46,041 nucleotides of DNA, taken from the NCBI RefSeq assembly GCF_023227905.1, contig NZ_JALOCF010000037.1, positions 1 to 46,041 of the forward strand, given 5' to 3'. Shown here piece after piece: positions 33,716 through 42,227 of this stretch. Every line of letters starts with the position of its first letter. Position 1 is the stretch's first letter. The translations under genes and the position numbers were made by a program. The notes under the pieces are model-generated. The model searched no databases. It worked only from the letters and a program-made list of their open reading frames with translations, and had not been told where the DNA came from. This stretch comes from Methylobacter sp. (lineage in GTDB: Bacteria; Pseudomonadota; Gammaproteobacteria; Methylococcales; Methylomonadaceae).

Positions 33716-35350
33716 ATGACAAAATACATTTTCATTACCGGTGGCGTTGTTTCGTCTCTTGGCAAAGGCATTGCTGCATCTTCACTTGCCGCTATTCTTG
33801 AATCTCGCGGTCTTAAGGTCACCATGACCAAGCTTGATCCCTATATCAATGTCGATCCGGGCACCATGAGTCCTTTTCAGCATGGTGAGGTATTTGTTAC
33901 TGAAGACGGCACCGAAACCGATCTCGACTTAGGTCATTACGAGCGGTTTATTAAAACCACGATGACTAAACGCAACAGTTTCTCAACAGGACAGGTCTAC
34001 GAAAGCGTTCTGCGCAAGGAGCGTAGAGGCGAATATCTGGGAGCGACGGTGCAGGTCATTCCGCATATTACCGATGAAATTAAACGTCGCGTTTATGAGA
34101 GCGCCGAAGATGTGGATGTCGCCTTGATTGAAGTCGGCGGCACAGTGGGCGATATTGAATCCTTGCCATTTCTGGAAGCTATCCGGCAGATGCGTTTTGA
34201 ATTGGGCTCAGACCGGTCGTTGTTTATTCATTTGACGCTGGTGCCTTATATCCGTTCAGCCGGTGAAATAAAAACCAAACCGACCCAACATTCAGTCAAA
34301 GAATTGCGCAGTATCGGCATACAGCCGGATATTTTGATTTGCCGCTCCGAACAAGCAATACCTGTCAGTGAGCGTCGCAAAATTGCCTTGTTTACCAACG
34401 TAGAAGAAAAAGCGGTTATTTCTGCGGTCGATGCCGCTTCGATTTACCAAATTCCGTTGTTGCTGCGCGATCAAGGTCTGGACGATATTGTCGTTAATAA
34501 ATTACGGCTGGATGTGCCCCCGGCTGATTTGTCCGAATGGAAAGCCGTTGTTGAAGCGCTGAAGCATCCTGTCAATGAAACGACTATCGCTATCGTTGGC
34601 AAGTACGTCGATCATTCCGATGCTTATAAATCGCTGAACGAGGCTTTGATTCATGCCGGTATCCGTACTCGCACCAAGGTCAACATCATCTATATCGATT
34701 CTGAAACGATAGAGGATGAAGGTGTTGCTAAGCTGAAAGGCGTTGACGCCATTCTGGTGCCGGGCGGCTTCGGCGAGCGCGGTGTCGAAGGCAAAATCGC
34801 CACGGTTAAATATGCACGGGAAAATAAAATCCCTTATCTGGGCATTTGCCTAGGCATGCAGGTTGCCGTTATTGAATTTGCCCGTGATGTGGCTGGCCTG
34901 GAAGGCGCCCACAGCACCGAATTTTTACCAAAATCGCCGCATCCGGTGATCGGTTTGATTACCGAATGGATGGCGGAAAGCGGTCAATTGGAAGTGCGCG
35001 ACGAAAATTCCGACTTAGGCGGTTCCATGCGCTTGGGCGGACAGCAATGCCGACTGCAATCCGATTCGCTGGCTTTCCAGCTTTATCAAAAAGATGTGAT
35101 TACCGAAAGGCATCGTCATCGTTACGAATTTAACAACCAGTATCTGGAAAAGCTGGAACAGGGGGGTATGCGCTTTTCCGGCAAGTCTATTGACGGCCGT
35201 TTGGTTGAAGTGGTCGAAATCTCCGATCATCCGTGGTTCCTGGCTTGCCAGTTTCACCCGGAATTTACCTCAACACCCAGAAAAGGCCATCCGCTGTTTT
35301 CAGGGTTTGTAGTTGCAGCTGTTGAACATAAAAAAGGCGCAGTAAAATGA
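33716..35350 (+). CDS. pyrG: CTP synthase
   Basis: A 544-residue enzyme that aminates UTP to CTP with glutamine and ATP. The N-terminal synthetase domain opens KYIFITGGVVSSLGKGIAAS and has MTKLDPYINVDPGTMSPFQHGEVFV and GGTVGDIESLPFLEAIRQMR, shown here only as family markers. The C-terminal glutamine amidotransferase has GICLGMQ with the nucleophile Cys378 and FHPEFTS near the end. Its stop overlaps the kdsA start (ATGA). Length equals E. coli PyrG within a residue. Confidence 0.97.
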   Translation: MTKYIFITGGVVSSLGKGIAASSLAAILESRGLKVTMTKLDPYINVDPGTMSPFQHGEVFVTEDGTETDLDLGHYERFIKTTMTKRNSFSTGQVYESVLRKERRGEYLGATVQVIPHITDEIKRRVYESAEDVDVALIEVGGTVGDIESLPFLEAIRQMRFELGSDRSLFIHLTLVPYIRSAGEIKTKPTQHSVKELRSIGIQPDILICRSEQAIPVSERRKIALFTNVEEKAVISAVDAASIYQIPLLLRDQGLDDIVVNKLRLDVPPADLSEWKAVVEALKHPVNETTIAIVGKYVDHSDAYKSLNEALIHAGIRTRTKVNIIYIDSETIEDEGVAKLKGVDAILVPGGFGERGVEGKIATVKYARENKIPYLGICLGMQVAVIEFARDVAGLEGAHSTEFLPKSPHPVIGLITEWMAESGQLEVRDENSDLGGSMRLGGQQCRLQSDSLAFQLYQKDVITERHRHRYEFNNQYLEKLEQGGMRFSGKSIDGRLVEVVEISDHPWFLACQFHPEFTSTPRKGHPLFSGFVVAAVEHKKGAVK

Positions 35351-36180
35351 AGTTATGTGGATTTGAAGCAGGCCTGGATCAGCCGTTTTTTTTGATAGCC
35401 GGTCCTTGCGTTATTGAAAGTGAACAGTTAGCACTGGATACTGCGGGTGCGTTAAAAGAATTAACAGCAGCGTTAAACATTCCCTTTATCTACAAGTCAT
35501 CGTTCGATAAAGCCAACCGCTCATCGCACGAAAGTTATCGTGGTCCCGGCGTGGAAGAGGGGCTGAAGATACTGGAAAAAGTCAAACAACAAATCGGCGT
35601 GCCGGTATTGACCGATGTGCATGAAGACACGCCTTTAGCCGAAGTCGCAGCCGTGGTTGATGTCATGCAAACGCCTGCGTTTTTGTGTCGGCAAACCAAC
35701 TTTATTCAGCAGGTTGCCTCTCATGGCATTCCTGTGAATATCAAAAAAGGCCAGTTCCTGGCGCCTTGGGACATGGTGCATGTCGCCAACAAGGCTAAGG
35801 CCACCGGCAACCAACAGATTATGGTTTGCGAGCGCGGCGTATCGTTCGGTTACAACAATTTGGTTTCCGACATGCGCTCATTGGCGGCCATGCGCGATAC
35901 CGGTTGTCCCGTTGTTTTTGACGCGACTCATTCGGTGCAACTGCCCGGCGGACAAGGCACGGTATCAGGCGGACAGCGCGAATTCGTGCCGGTATTAGCC
36001 AGAGCCGCCGTTGCAGTCGGCATTGCCGGACTGTTTATGGAAACCCACCCAAATCCAGCGGAAGCAAAAAGTGACGGCCCTAACTCCTGGCCTTTACACA
36101 GAATGAAAGAATTACTGGAAGTTTTATTAACTATCGACAAGGCTGTTAAATCTACCAGCCTAATCGAAACAACTCTCTAA
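35347..36180 (+). CDS. kdsA: KDO-8-phosphate synthase
   Basis: A 277-residue aldolase that joins phosphoenolpyruvate and arabinose 5-phosphate to make KDO 8-phosphate for lipopolysaccharide. Signatures are FLIAGPCVIESE, YKSSFDKANRSS, GVPVLTDVHED, QTPAFLCRQTN and VFDATHSVQLPGG. It overlaps pyrG by four bases and is 13 bases before eno. The order pyrG-kdsA-eno is standard in gammaproteobacteria. Confidence 0.97.
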   Translation: MKLCGFEAGLDQPFFLIAGPCVIESEQLALDTAGALKELTAALNIPFIYKSSFDKANRSSHESYRGPGVEEGLKILEKVKQQIGVPVLTDVHEDTPLAEVAAVVDVMQTPAFLCRQTNFIQQVASHGIPVNIKKGQFLAPWDMVHVANKAKATGNQQIMVCERGVSFGYNNLVSDMRSLAAMRDTGCPVVFDATHSVQLPGGQGTVSGGQREFVPVLARAAVAVGIAGLFMETHPNPAEAKSDGPNSWPLHRMKELLEVLLTIDKAVKSTSLIETTL

Positions 36181-36193
36181 ATAAGGAAAAATA

Positions 36194-37474
36194 ATGACTG
36201 CAATAGTAGATATTCGTGCAAGAGAAATTTTAGATTCACGCGGCAACCCGACTCTGGAAGCGGACGTAATTTTGGCGTCCGGCGTGATCGGCAGCGCCAT
36301 GGTGCCATCCGGCGCATCGACTGGCGAGCGCGAAGCAATAGAATTGCGTGACAATGACAAAGGTCGTTATTTGGGTAAAGGCGTATTAACCGCAGTTAAG
36401 AATGTTAATACCGAAATTCGTGATGCCATTGTCGGTATGGAAGTAAGCGACCAAACCGGTATCGACAAAAAAATGATCGCACTGGACGGTACTGAAAACA
36501 AAGGCCGTTTAGGCGCTAACGCTATTTTAGCGGTATCTATGGCAGCGGCTCACGCGGCGGCTAAAGAAGCGGGCGTACCTTTATACCGTCACTTGAACAC
36601 CAGCGGCAAATTCGTTATGCCGGTACCGATGATGAACATCATCAACGGCGGTTCACACGCTGATAACAGCGTTGACCTGCAAGAATTCATGATCCTGCCT
36701 GTTGGCGCACCGACTTTCCGTGAAGCGATTCGTTACGGCGCAGAAGTTTTCCACAACTTGGCGAAAGTTTTAAAAGGCAGAGGCTTGGCAACTACAGTCG
36801 GTGACGAAGGCGGTTTCGCACCTAACTTGTCTTCTAACGAAGAAGCGATTGAAGTTATTCTGGAAGCGATCGAAAAAGCCGGTTACAAAGCGGGCGTCGA
36901 TATTTTCTTAGGTATGGATGCAGCCAGCTCCGAATACTACAAAGACGGCAGCTATGAGTTGTCAGCCGAAGGCAGAAGCTTTAACTCTACTGAAATGAAC
37001 GATTTCTTCGTTGAATGGGTTAACAAATACCCGATCATTTCTATTGAAGACGGCTTGGATCAAAACGACTGGACTGGCTGGAAAGATCAAACCGAAAAAT
37101 TGGGCAACAAAATCCAATTAGTTGGCGATGACTTGTTCGTGACTAACCCCGTTACTTTAAAAGAAGGCATTGAGAAAGGCATTGCTAACTCAATCCTGAT
37201 CAAAGTAAACCAAATCGGTACTTTGACCGAAACTTTGGAAGCGATTAACACTGCTCACGCGGCAGGTTACACCGCTGTTGTATCGCATCGTTCAGGCGAA
37301 ACCGAAGACACCACCATTGCTGATTTAGCCGTTGCGACTGGCACCGGACAAATCAAAACCGGTTCTTTGAGCCGTTCTGACCGTGTCGCTAAATATAACC
37401 GCCTGATGAAGATTGAAGAAGAATTAGGCGACTTAGCGGTTTACGCAGGCCGTAGCGCGTTTAAAATGCTGTAA
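36194..37474 (+). CDS. eno: Enolase
   Basis: A 426-residue glycolytic enzyme that dehydrates 2-phosphoglycerate to phosphoenolpyruvate; it is also a degradosome partner in related bacteria. Signatures are AREILDSRGNPTLEADV, PSGASTGEREAIELRD, the catalytic-loop GDEGGFAPNL, ISIEDGLDQNDW, VGDDLFVTNP and SHRSGETEDTTIADLAVA. A clear AAGGA precedes the ATG. Codon use is notably even and optimised-looking compared with neighbours, as expected for a highly expressed gene. A heptad repeat follows. Confidence 0.98.
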   Translation: MTAIVDIRAREILDSRGNPTLEADVILASGVIGSAMVPSGASTGEREAIELRDNDKGRYLGKGVLTAVKNVNTEIRDAIVGMEVSDQTGIDKKMIALDGTENKGRLGANAILAVSMAAAHAAAKEAGVPLYRHLNTSGKFVMPVPMMNIINGGSHADNSVDLQEFMILPVGAPTFREAIRYGAEVFHNLAKVLKGRGLATTVGDEGGFAPNLSSNEEAIEVILEAIEKAGYKAGVDIFLGMDAASSEYYKDGSYELSAEGRSFNSTEMNDFFVEWVNKYPIISIEDGLDQNDWTGWKDQTEKLGNKIQLVGDDLFVTNPVTLKEGIEKGIANSILIKVNQIGTLTETLEAINTAHAAGYTAVVSHRSGETEDTTIADLAVATGTGQIKTGSLSRSDRVAKYNRLMKIEEELGDLAVYAGRSAFKML

Positions 37475-37480
37475 AAAAGC

Positions 37481-37555
37481 AGACGAAGGGCGAAAGGCGA
37501 AAGACGAAGGGTGGAAATCATGAGTCTTGCGTCTTTTGCCCTTAGCCTTTTGTCT
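37481..37555. repeat. Heptad inverted repeat, copy D
   Basis: A purine arm (from AGACGAAGGGCGAAAGGCGA, 37481-37511) and a pyrimidine arm (GCGTCTTTTGCCCTTAGCC and on to TGTCT, 37526-37555) fill the gap between eno and ftsB. The ftsB ATG follows five bases later with no Shine-Dalgarno. Confidence 0.8.
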
Positions 37556-37560
37556 CATCT

Positions 37561-37830
37561 ATGAAAGTCATCATTGCAATTATCATCCTGTTAATTATCC
37601 ATTTCCAATATCGGATATGGGTTGGCGACGGCAGTTTTGCGCAGATTGATGCCTATCAACAGCGTCTTGACGATCTGAAAAAACAGGCAGAGGAAAAAAG
37701 ACAGCGCAATGAAGCGCTGTATGCCGAAGTGCTGGATTTAAGGAAAGGGCAGGAAGCCATTGAAGAACGGGCTCGGGATGAATTAGGGATGATTAAGGAA
37801 GATGAGACGTTTTTTCATGTGCTTGAATAA
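37561..37830 (+). CDS. ftsB: Cell division protein FtsB
   Basis: An 89-residue bitopic inner-membrane protein of the FtsQLB complex that activates septal wall synthesis. A transmembrane helix covers about residues 2-18, followed by a periplasmic coiled coil (LDDLKKQAEEKRQRNEALYA) and the ARDELGMIKEDETFF end conserved in FtsB. Position between eno and ispD is canonical. Both flanks are heptad repeats. Confidence 0.93.
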   Translation: MKVIIAIIILLIIHFQYRIWVGDGSFAQIDAYQQRLDDLKKQAEEKRQRNEALYAEVLDLRKGQEAIEERARDELGMIKEDETFFHVLE

Positions 37831-37905
37831 GGCGAAAGACGAAAGGCTAAGGGCGAAAAAAGCACCGGCCTTTCGTCTTTCGCCTTTAGCCCTTCGCCTT
37901 TTTTA
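37831..37905. repeat. Heptad inverted repeat, copy E, with T-run
   Basis: GGCGAAAGACGAAAGG (37831-37846) and CCTTTCGTCTTTCGCC (37869-37884) are perfect 16-bp arms; a second layer, CTAAGGGCGAAAAAAG with TTTAGCCCTTCGCCTTTTTT, extends it. It begins at the base after the ftsB stop and ends three bases before the ispD ATG. The final T-run makes it terminator-like inside an operon. Confidence 0.85.
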
Positions 37906-37908
37906 TCC

Positions 37909-38601
37909 ATGACCCACTCAATAAAATTCTGGGCTATCGTCCCAGCTGCCGGTGTCGGCAAACGCATGCAGGCCGATCGGCCTAAGCAATATCTGGAACT
38001 TGCCGGGAAAACGGTCATAGAACATACCCTGTCGCGCTTGTTGCAGGCTGATGTTTTTGCCGCCATCGCCGTTGCGGTTTCCGAAGAAGACCCTTACTGG
38101 CCCGATCTGGCCATATCACAGCATAAAAACATCATCACCGCTCCCGGCGGCAAAGAACGGGCCGATTCCGTGCTGTCCGGTTTAAAAACTATCAGGGAGC
38201 AAGCATCAGACGGTGATTGGGTGTTGGTGCACGACGCGGCAAGGCCCTGCATTACCGCGACCGATATTCACTATCTGATCAATTCACTGGTTAACGATGA
38301 CGTGGGCGGGATTTTGGCCTTGGCCTCGCCGGATACGTTAAAACAGGTGCAAGGTAACGCCATTACCGGCACGTTGGATAGAAGCCATATATGGCGGGCG
38401 CTAACGCCGCAGATGTTCCGTTACAGCATGTTAAAAAACGCACTGGAACAGACGCAAGGCAATCCGGCCATCACTGACGATGCCAGCGCCTTGGAATTAC
38501 AAGGGTTACAGCCGAAAATCGTCGAAGGCCGACCCGACAACATCAAAATCACCCGCCCGGAAGACCTGGCGCTGGCGCAATTTTATATGGAGCAACAATG
38601 A
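37909..38601 (+). CDS. ispD: 2-C-methyl-D-erythritol 4-phosphate cytidylyltransferase
   Basis: A 230-residue enzyme of the MEP isoprenoid pathway that makes CDP-methylerythritol. Signatures are IVPAAGVGKRMQADRPKQYL with the CTP-binding loop, GGKERADSVLSGL, VLVHDAARPCI, LTPQMFRY and ITDDASALELQG. It overlaps ispF by four bases (ATGA). No ribosome-binding site is seen because a repeat arm ends three bases before the start. Confidence 0.96.
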   Translation: MTHSIKFWAIVPAAGVGKRMQADRPKQYLELAGKTVIEHTLSRLLQADVFAAIAVAVSEEDPYWPDLAISQHKNIITAPGGKERADSVLSGLKTIREQASDGDWVLVHDAARPCITATDIHYLINSLVNDDVGGILALASPDTLKQVQGNAITGTLDRSHIWRALTPQMFRYSMLKNALEQTQGNPAITDDASALELQGLQPKIVEGRPDNIKITRPEDLALAQFYMEQQ

Positions 38602-39071
38602 TTAGAGTAGGTCAAGGTTACGATGTGCACCGCTTCAAAGACGGCGGCGAGGTCATTCTAGGCGGCGTAAAAATAGATTACGAACAAGGCCTGGAGGCGC
38701 ATTCCGACGGCGATGTGGTGTTGCATGCCTTATGCGACGCCATCTTGGGCGCGGCGGCCTTGGGCGACATCGGCAAGCATTTTCCCGATACCGATCCTGA
38801 GTTTAAAGGCGCCGATAGTCGCGTGTTATTGCGTCATGTTTATAAGATTGTGCAGGAAAAAGGCTATCGACTGATTAACGCCGACATAACTATTATTGCT
38901 CAAGCCCCAAAAATGTCGCCGCATACTGCTGCCATGTGCCTCAATATCGCCGAGGATCTGCATGTGGACGTAGACTGCATTAACGTCAAAGCGACCACCA
39001 CCGAAAAGCTCGGCTTTGAAGGACGCAAAGAAGGGATTGCGGTACAGGCGATCGTCCTGATCGAAAAATAG
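38598..39071 (+). CDS. ispF: 2-C-methyl-D-erythritol 2,4-cyclodiphosphate synthase
   Basis: A 157-residue MEP-pathway enzyme. Metal ligands Asp9 and His11 lie in RVGQGYDVHRF; EAHSDGDVVLHALCDAILGA holds the third (His) ligand, and GKHFPDTDPEFKGADS and KATTTEKLGFEGRKEGI complete the family pattern. It starts inside the ispD stop codon, the usual coupling of these two steps. Confidence 0.97.
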   Translation: MIRVGQGYDVHRFKDGGEVILGGVKIDYEQGLEAHSDGDVVLHALCDAILGAAALGDIGKHFPDTDPEFKGADSRVLLRHVYKIVQEKGYRLINADITIIAQAPKMSPHTAAMCLNIAEDLHVDVDCINVKATTTEKLGFEGRKEGIAVQAIVLIEK

Positions 39072-39244
39072 TCGTTACATTCTCTCTGTGAGATTTGTCG
39101 TTTTAAGTTTGCGGTAAAAACACAATCCGTAGGGCGCATTGCGTCGCATGATTTACTTCTACCCATCAGATTGGGTTTTAACAATGGTCGAGGCGGAATC
39201 CAGGATTCCATCGATTGAAAAAAAACAGCCGAGTCAGCCTTCTA

Positions 39245-40264
39245 ATGCAAACTATTGAAATCCCCGTCTGGCCTTATGTTTACGGCCAACCTTCCGGCTC
39301 CGGCAAAATCCGCAGCTTGCCTGAAGATTTTATCGTTACGGAAAACCTGTCCTTTGAGCCGTCAGGCGCGGGCGAGCACGCTTTTTTGCAAATAGAAAAG
39401 AAAGGCGAAAATACCGAATATGTCGCCAGGCAACTGTCCAGGTTTGCCAATGTCCGGCAACGTGACGTCAGCTATGCAGGCTTAAAAGACCGCTACGCGG
39501 TCACGACGCAATGGTTCAGCGTCTGGTTGCCCGGTAAGGCCGATCCCGATTGGACTCAGTTCGAATCGGACAACGTGAAAGTGTTGCAAGCCGTTCGCCA
39601 TGCCAGAAAGCTCAAGCGCGGCGTATTGTCAGGCAACAGCTTTAAGCTGGTTGTTCGCGATTGGCAGGGCGACCAGGAAAAAACCGTTCAGCAATTGGAA
39701 CTGATTAAGGCCAATGGCATCGCCAATTATTTCGGCTCGCAACGCTTTGGCAACGAGGGACAAAATGTCAGCAAGGCTTTGGCAATGTTTCAGGGCGCAA
39801 AAGTGGGGCGTGAGCAGCGCAGTATCTATTTATCGGCAGCCAGGTCTTATTTGTTCAACCTGATTTTGGCTGAGCGGGTAACGCAACATAACTGGAACCA
39901 GCCGGTTGCAGGCGATACCTATCAATTCGACTTGTCGCACAGCTGTTTTCAATCGGAACAACCGGACGCGGAGATCACCCGGCGGCTGGCGGCAAAAGAA
40001 ATTCATCCTACCGGCGCATTATGGGGCAAGGGAAATGCCGATGTGTCAGCCGAGGCGCTAGTTATCGAGCAAACGGTTATCGAGCGGCATCAGCTTCTGG
40101 CCGAAGGTTTGATAGCGAATGCCGTTGATCGGGACAGACGCGCATTAAGGATTAACGTGCAGGATTTGCACTGGCAGTTTATTGATGATGCGACGCTGGA
40201 GCTTTGTTTTACCTTGCCGGCGGGGAGCTATGCCACGGCGGTGCTGCGGGAAATTATCGTATAA
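39245..40264 (+). CDS. truD: tRNA pseudouridine(13) synthase TruD
   Basis: A 339-residue enzyme that forms pseudouridine 13 in tRNA-Glu. The signature YAGLKDRYAVTTQWFSV carries the catalytic Asp82; EHAFLQIEKKGENTEYVARQ and NYFGSQRFGNEGQN are also conserved, as is RSYLFNLILAERV. I chose the ATG at 39245, which matches homologue starts; an in-frame TTG at 39215 would add ten poor residues. In many relatives surE-pcm-nlpD-rpoS follow, but here an AT-rich gap follows instead. Confidence 0.95.
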   Translation: MQTIEIPVWPYVYGQPSGSGKIRSLPEDFIVTENLSFEPSGAGEHAFLQIEKKGENTEYVARQLSRFANVRQRDVSYAGLKDRYAVTTQWFSVWLPGKADPDWTQFESDNVKVLQAVRHARKLKRGVLSGNSFKLVVRDWQGDQEKTVQQLELIKANGIANYFGSQRFGNEGQNVSKALAMFQGAKVGREQRSIYLSAARSYLFNLILAERVTQHNWNQPVAGDTYQFDLSHSCFQSEQPDAEITRRLAAKEIHPTGALWGKGNADVSAEALVIEQTVIERHQLLAEGLIANAVDRDRRALRINVQDLHWQFIDDATLELCFTLPAGSYATAVLREIIV

Positions 40265-40329
40265 GTGGCTGTTTTTAATAACTGATATATCGAGGTTATC
40301 GCACCCGAGGGCGAGTTACTTTCTTTTGC

Positions 40330-40361
40330 GTTGCCTATACATGGACGTGGTAAGGAGCGTG
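40330..40361. repeat. Interspersed repeat, copy 2
   Basis: Matches 30394-30426 with a few changes. Downstream GCACG (40363-40367) and CGTGC (40376-40380) form a small hairpin. The preceding GAGTTACTTTCTTTTGCG resembles half of a common proteobacterial intergenic palindrome. Confidence 0.6.
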
Positions 40362-41275
40362 TGCACGACTGCATCCGTGCAACGCCCCTAACGGCCTGTT
40401 CCCGCCGAAAGCTGCGGTGCTCAGCGATGAGGCAAACGAGGACAAAGACATCCCTGCATAACATTAGTTAATAAATTGACACTAAAACTTAACGCCACAC
40501 AGAACGCGTAATTTACAGTTTCTTGGTATCCCGGTCATTGCGCCTGAATTGTCTGTAGGATACGCGCAAAGGGTAGGGCGGAAGCTCAGCCATTGATATT
40601 CCGATCACTATTCCAGACGAGTTATTCCTTTTCCTATTCTTAGGGCTATATTTTTTTGCTGGGATCTAAACCGGTTTTCCAGAATCCAGTAAGTGCAGTT
40701 GTAAATTTATGGGTAGTTATTCGTATTTACTTTCCTGAAATTATGTTGCACAAATTTTTTATCTATTAACAATTTATTAAGTGGTTTTTAAATACTATAC
40801 TTTAATATATTTTATTATCAGCGGTAAATACTGATTTTTATTTTAATGTCATCTGCTTCTATTGTGTGGAAATTGGCCGGATTCTATACTTAATAAAATG
40901 AGTTATTTTTAAGCCGCTCAAAGAATGGCGAAATAAAAAATAAATAAATATTCTGGGTGAGTGTCAGTCGGCGTTGTTATTCTTTATAAATAATAACAAA
41001 GATTCGGTTGAGTATATGGTTGAGCAAAAACTAAAACATATGTTGAATATTTTTTTATATAGATGTGTGTTAATGTGCCTTGTTATTAACTCATAGTGAC
41101 TAAAACATTCGCAGTATCGATAGGATAAAAAAGCGGGCTATATTTTCTTGGTAGATATAGATTATTTGGATAGTGATTATGTTTGTTAAGGCATTATTTT
41201 ATTATATGATAAACATTCAGGTATATGCGCTAAATCAGTCGAAGCAAACATAGCATTATCATAACTTCGGAGATT

Positions 41276-41383
41276 ATGGCTATACCAAGACATATTGATT
41301 TACAGTTGGAACAGTCCGGCATGATTCCAGAAAATCAGGGTAAAACCAAGCCATGCCGGAGCTGTCACTCAGCATTAAAATAA
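41276..41383 (+). CDS. Candidate 35-residue protein with CxxCH
   Basis: A short frame starting MAIPRHIDLQLEQSG and ending KPCRSCHSALK. CGGAGA lies four to ten bases before the ATG, a plausible ribosome-binding site. CRSCH fits the CxxCH haem-attachment pattern, but there is no signal peptide, so haem binding is unlikely; a metal-binding or spurious frame is possible. The frame contains an inverted repeat (TCCGGCATG 41315-41323, CATGCCGGA 41352-41360), which could equally be a non-coding RNA structure. I do not recognise a family. Confidence 0.25.
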   Translation: MAIPRHIDLQLEQSGMIPENQGKTKPCRSCHSALK

Positions 41384-41419
41384 ATTAGAGCAGCATATAG
41401 TCAATTTAAACCACTGTAT

Positions 41420-41962
41420 TTAAGGATAAACAATACTGGCTTGAGGGCCAAGATCGTCGTTTTCTTCAATATAGCGGACTTCATCGCCAACCTGTAACGC
41501 ATCAAACCCGCTTCCTGTCACACTGTTCCGGTGAAAATAGACTTCATGCCCATCTGTAGCTTCAATAAAACCGTGATTTTTTTCCGGCAGCAGACGGGTT
41601 ACGGTTCCAGTGTTTTGCAAGTCATGAGTTTTAACCTTGCCCTGCTGAATTCGTGCATAGTCTTCAAGCTGTCGCGTCGCGGCATTGAAGGCATCACGTA
41701 TGGCTACATAAATGTCTTCATAAGCTTTGTTGTCATGATGCTCTCGACTAATAACCAATTCTTTGCGAGGAGTAGTGATATCAATGCGTATATGATACGG
41801 ATTACCTTGATGGTGGCGTTGGTGCTCGGCTTCCACCGCAACTCGGCAGCCTATGATATGTGTATGAAACCTATCCAGCTTGCTAGCTTTTTCACGGATT
41901 TTAGCCTCTACAGCATCTGAATGAGGTATCCCACGAAAAGTAATTTGTAATGGGATTTGCAT
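41420..41962 (-). CDS. HPF/RaiA ribosome-associated domain fused to a cold-shock domain
   Basis: A 180-residue two-domain protein. Residues about 1-100 form an S30AE (HPF/RaiA) domain, which binds the 30S decoding centre and promotes ribosome hibernation (ITFRGIPHSDAVEAKIREKA and YEDIYVAIRDAFNAATRQLE). Residues about 114-180 form a cold-shock domain with RNP1-like NHGFIEA and RNP2-like VYFHRNSV. I start at ATG 41962, preceded by AAAGGTG; the GTG at 41971 lies within that ribosome-binding site. The fusion is known in various proteobacteria but its mechanism is not settled; it would couple ribosome parking with RNA binding. Next to a stand-alone csp gene. Confidence 0.9.
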   Translation of the reverse strand: MQIPLQITFRGIPHSDAVEAKIREKASKLDRFHTHIIGCRVAVEAEHQRHHQGNPYHIRIDITTPRKELVISREHHDNKAYEDIYVAIRDAFNAATRQLEDYARIQQGKVKTHDLQNTGTVTRLLPEKNHGFIEATDGHEVYFHRNSVTGSGFDALQVGDEVRYIEENDDLGPQASIVYP

Positions 41963-42014
41963 ATTAGTCACCTTTGTCGAGGCTAAATACGAGAAAAGCT
42001 CATCCGTTGTTGCA

Positions 42015-42227
42015 TTAGAGAATGATTAAATCTTCAGCTTGCGGGCCTTTTTTTCCTTGGGTTACGTTAAATTTCACTCTTTGCCCATCAGATAATGATT
42101 TAAATCCTGTGGTACTGATATTACTGTAATGTACAAAAACATCAGGGCCTTTTTCTTGCTCAATAAAACCAAAGCCTTTGCTAGCATTAAACCATTTAAC
42201 TGTACCAGTATTTGTTTGTGTTGACAT
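42015..42227 (-). CDS. Cold-shock protein, CspA family (second copy)
   Basis: A 70-residue single cold-shock domain with RNP1 KGFGFIEQ and RNP2 VFVHYSNI. I chose the ATG at 42227 (MSTQTNTGTVKWFN), which gives the family length and has AGGA about eight bases upstream; the ATG at 42236 overlaps that site. It lies 52 bases upstream of the HPF/cold-shock fusion on the same strand, so the two may be co-transcribed. Confidence 0.95.
   Translation of the reverse strand: MSTQTNTGTVKWFNASKGFGFIEQEKGPDVFVHYSNISTTGFKSLSDGQRVKFNVTQGKKGPQAEDLIIL

Larger units (their letters stand above)
40265..41419. other. Long AT-rich gap between truD and the stress cluster
   Basis: No long frame on either strand. It holds a copy of an interspersed repeat (40330-40361), an AT-rich stretch from about 40650 to 41270 without clear motifs, and one 35-codon frame with a ribosome-binding site (41276-41383). 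Base composition differs from the housekeeping genes before it. Confidence 0.6.

Noticed and set aside
39215..39244. TTG start of truD
   Set aside because: The added ten residues are not TruD-like, and the ATG at 39245 matches the family start.
41016..41096. A 26-codon frame MVEQKLKHMLN and on
   Set aside because: AT-rich, no ribosome site and no family; expected by chance in this region.
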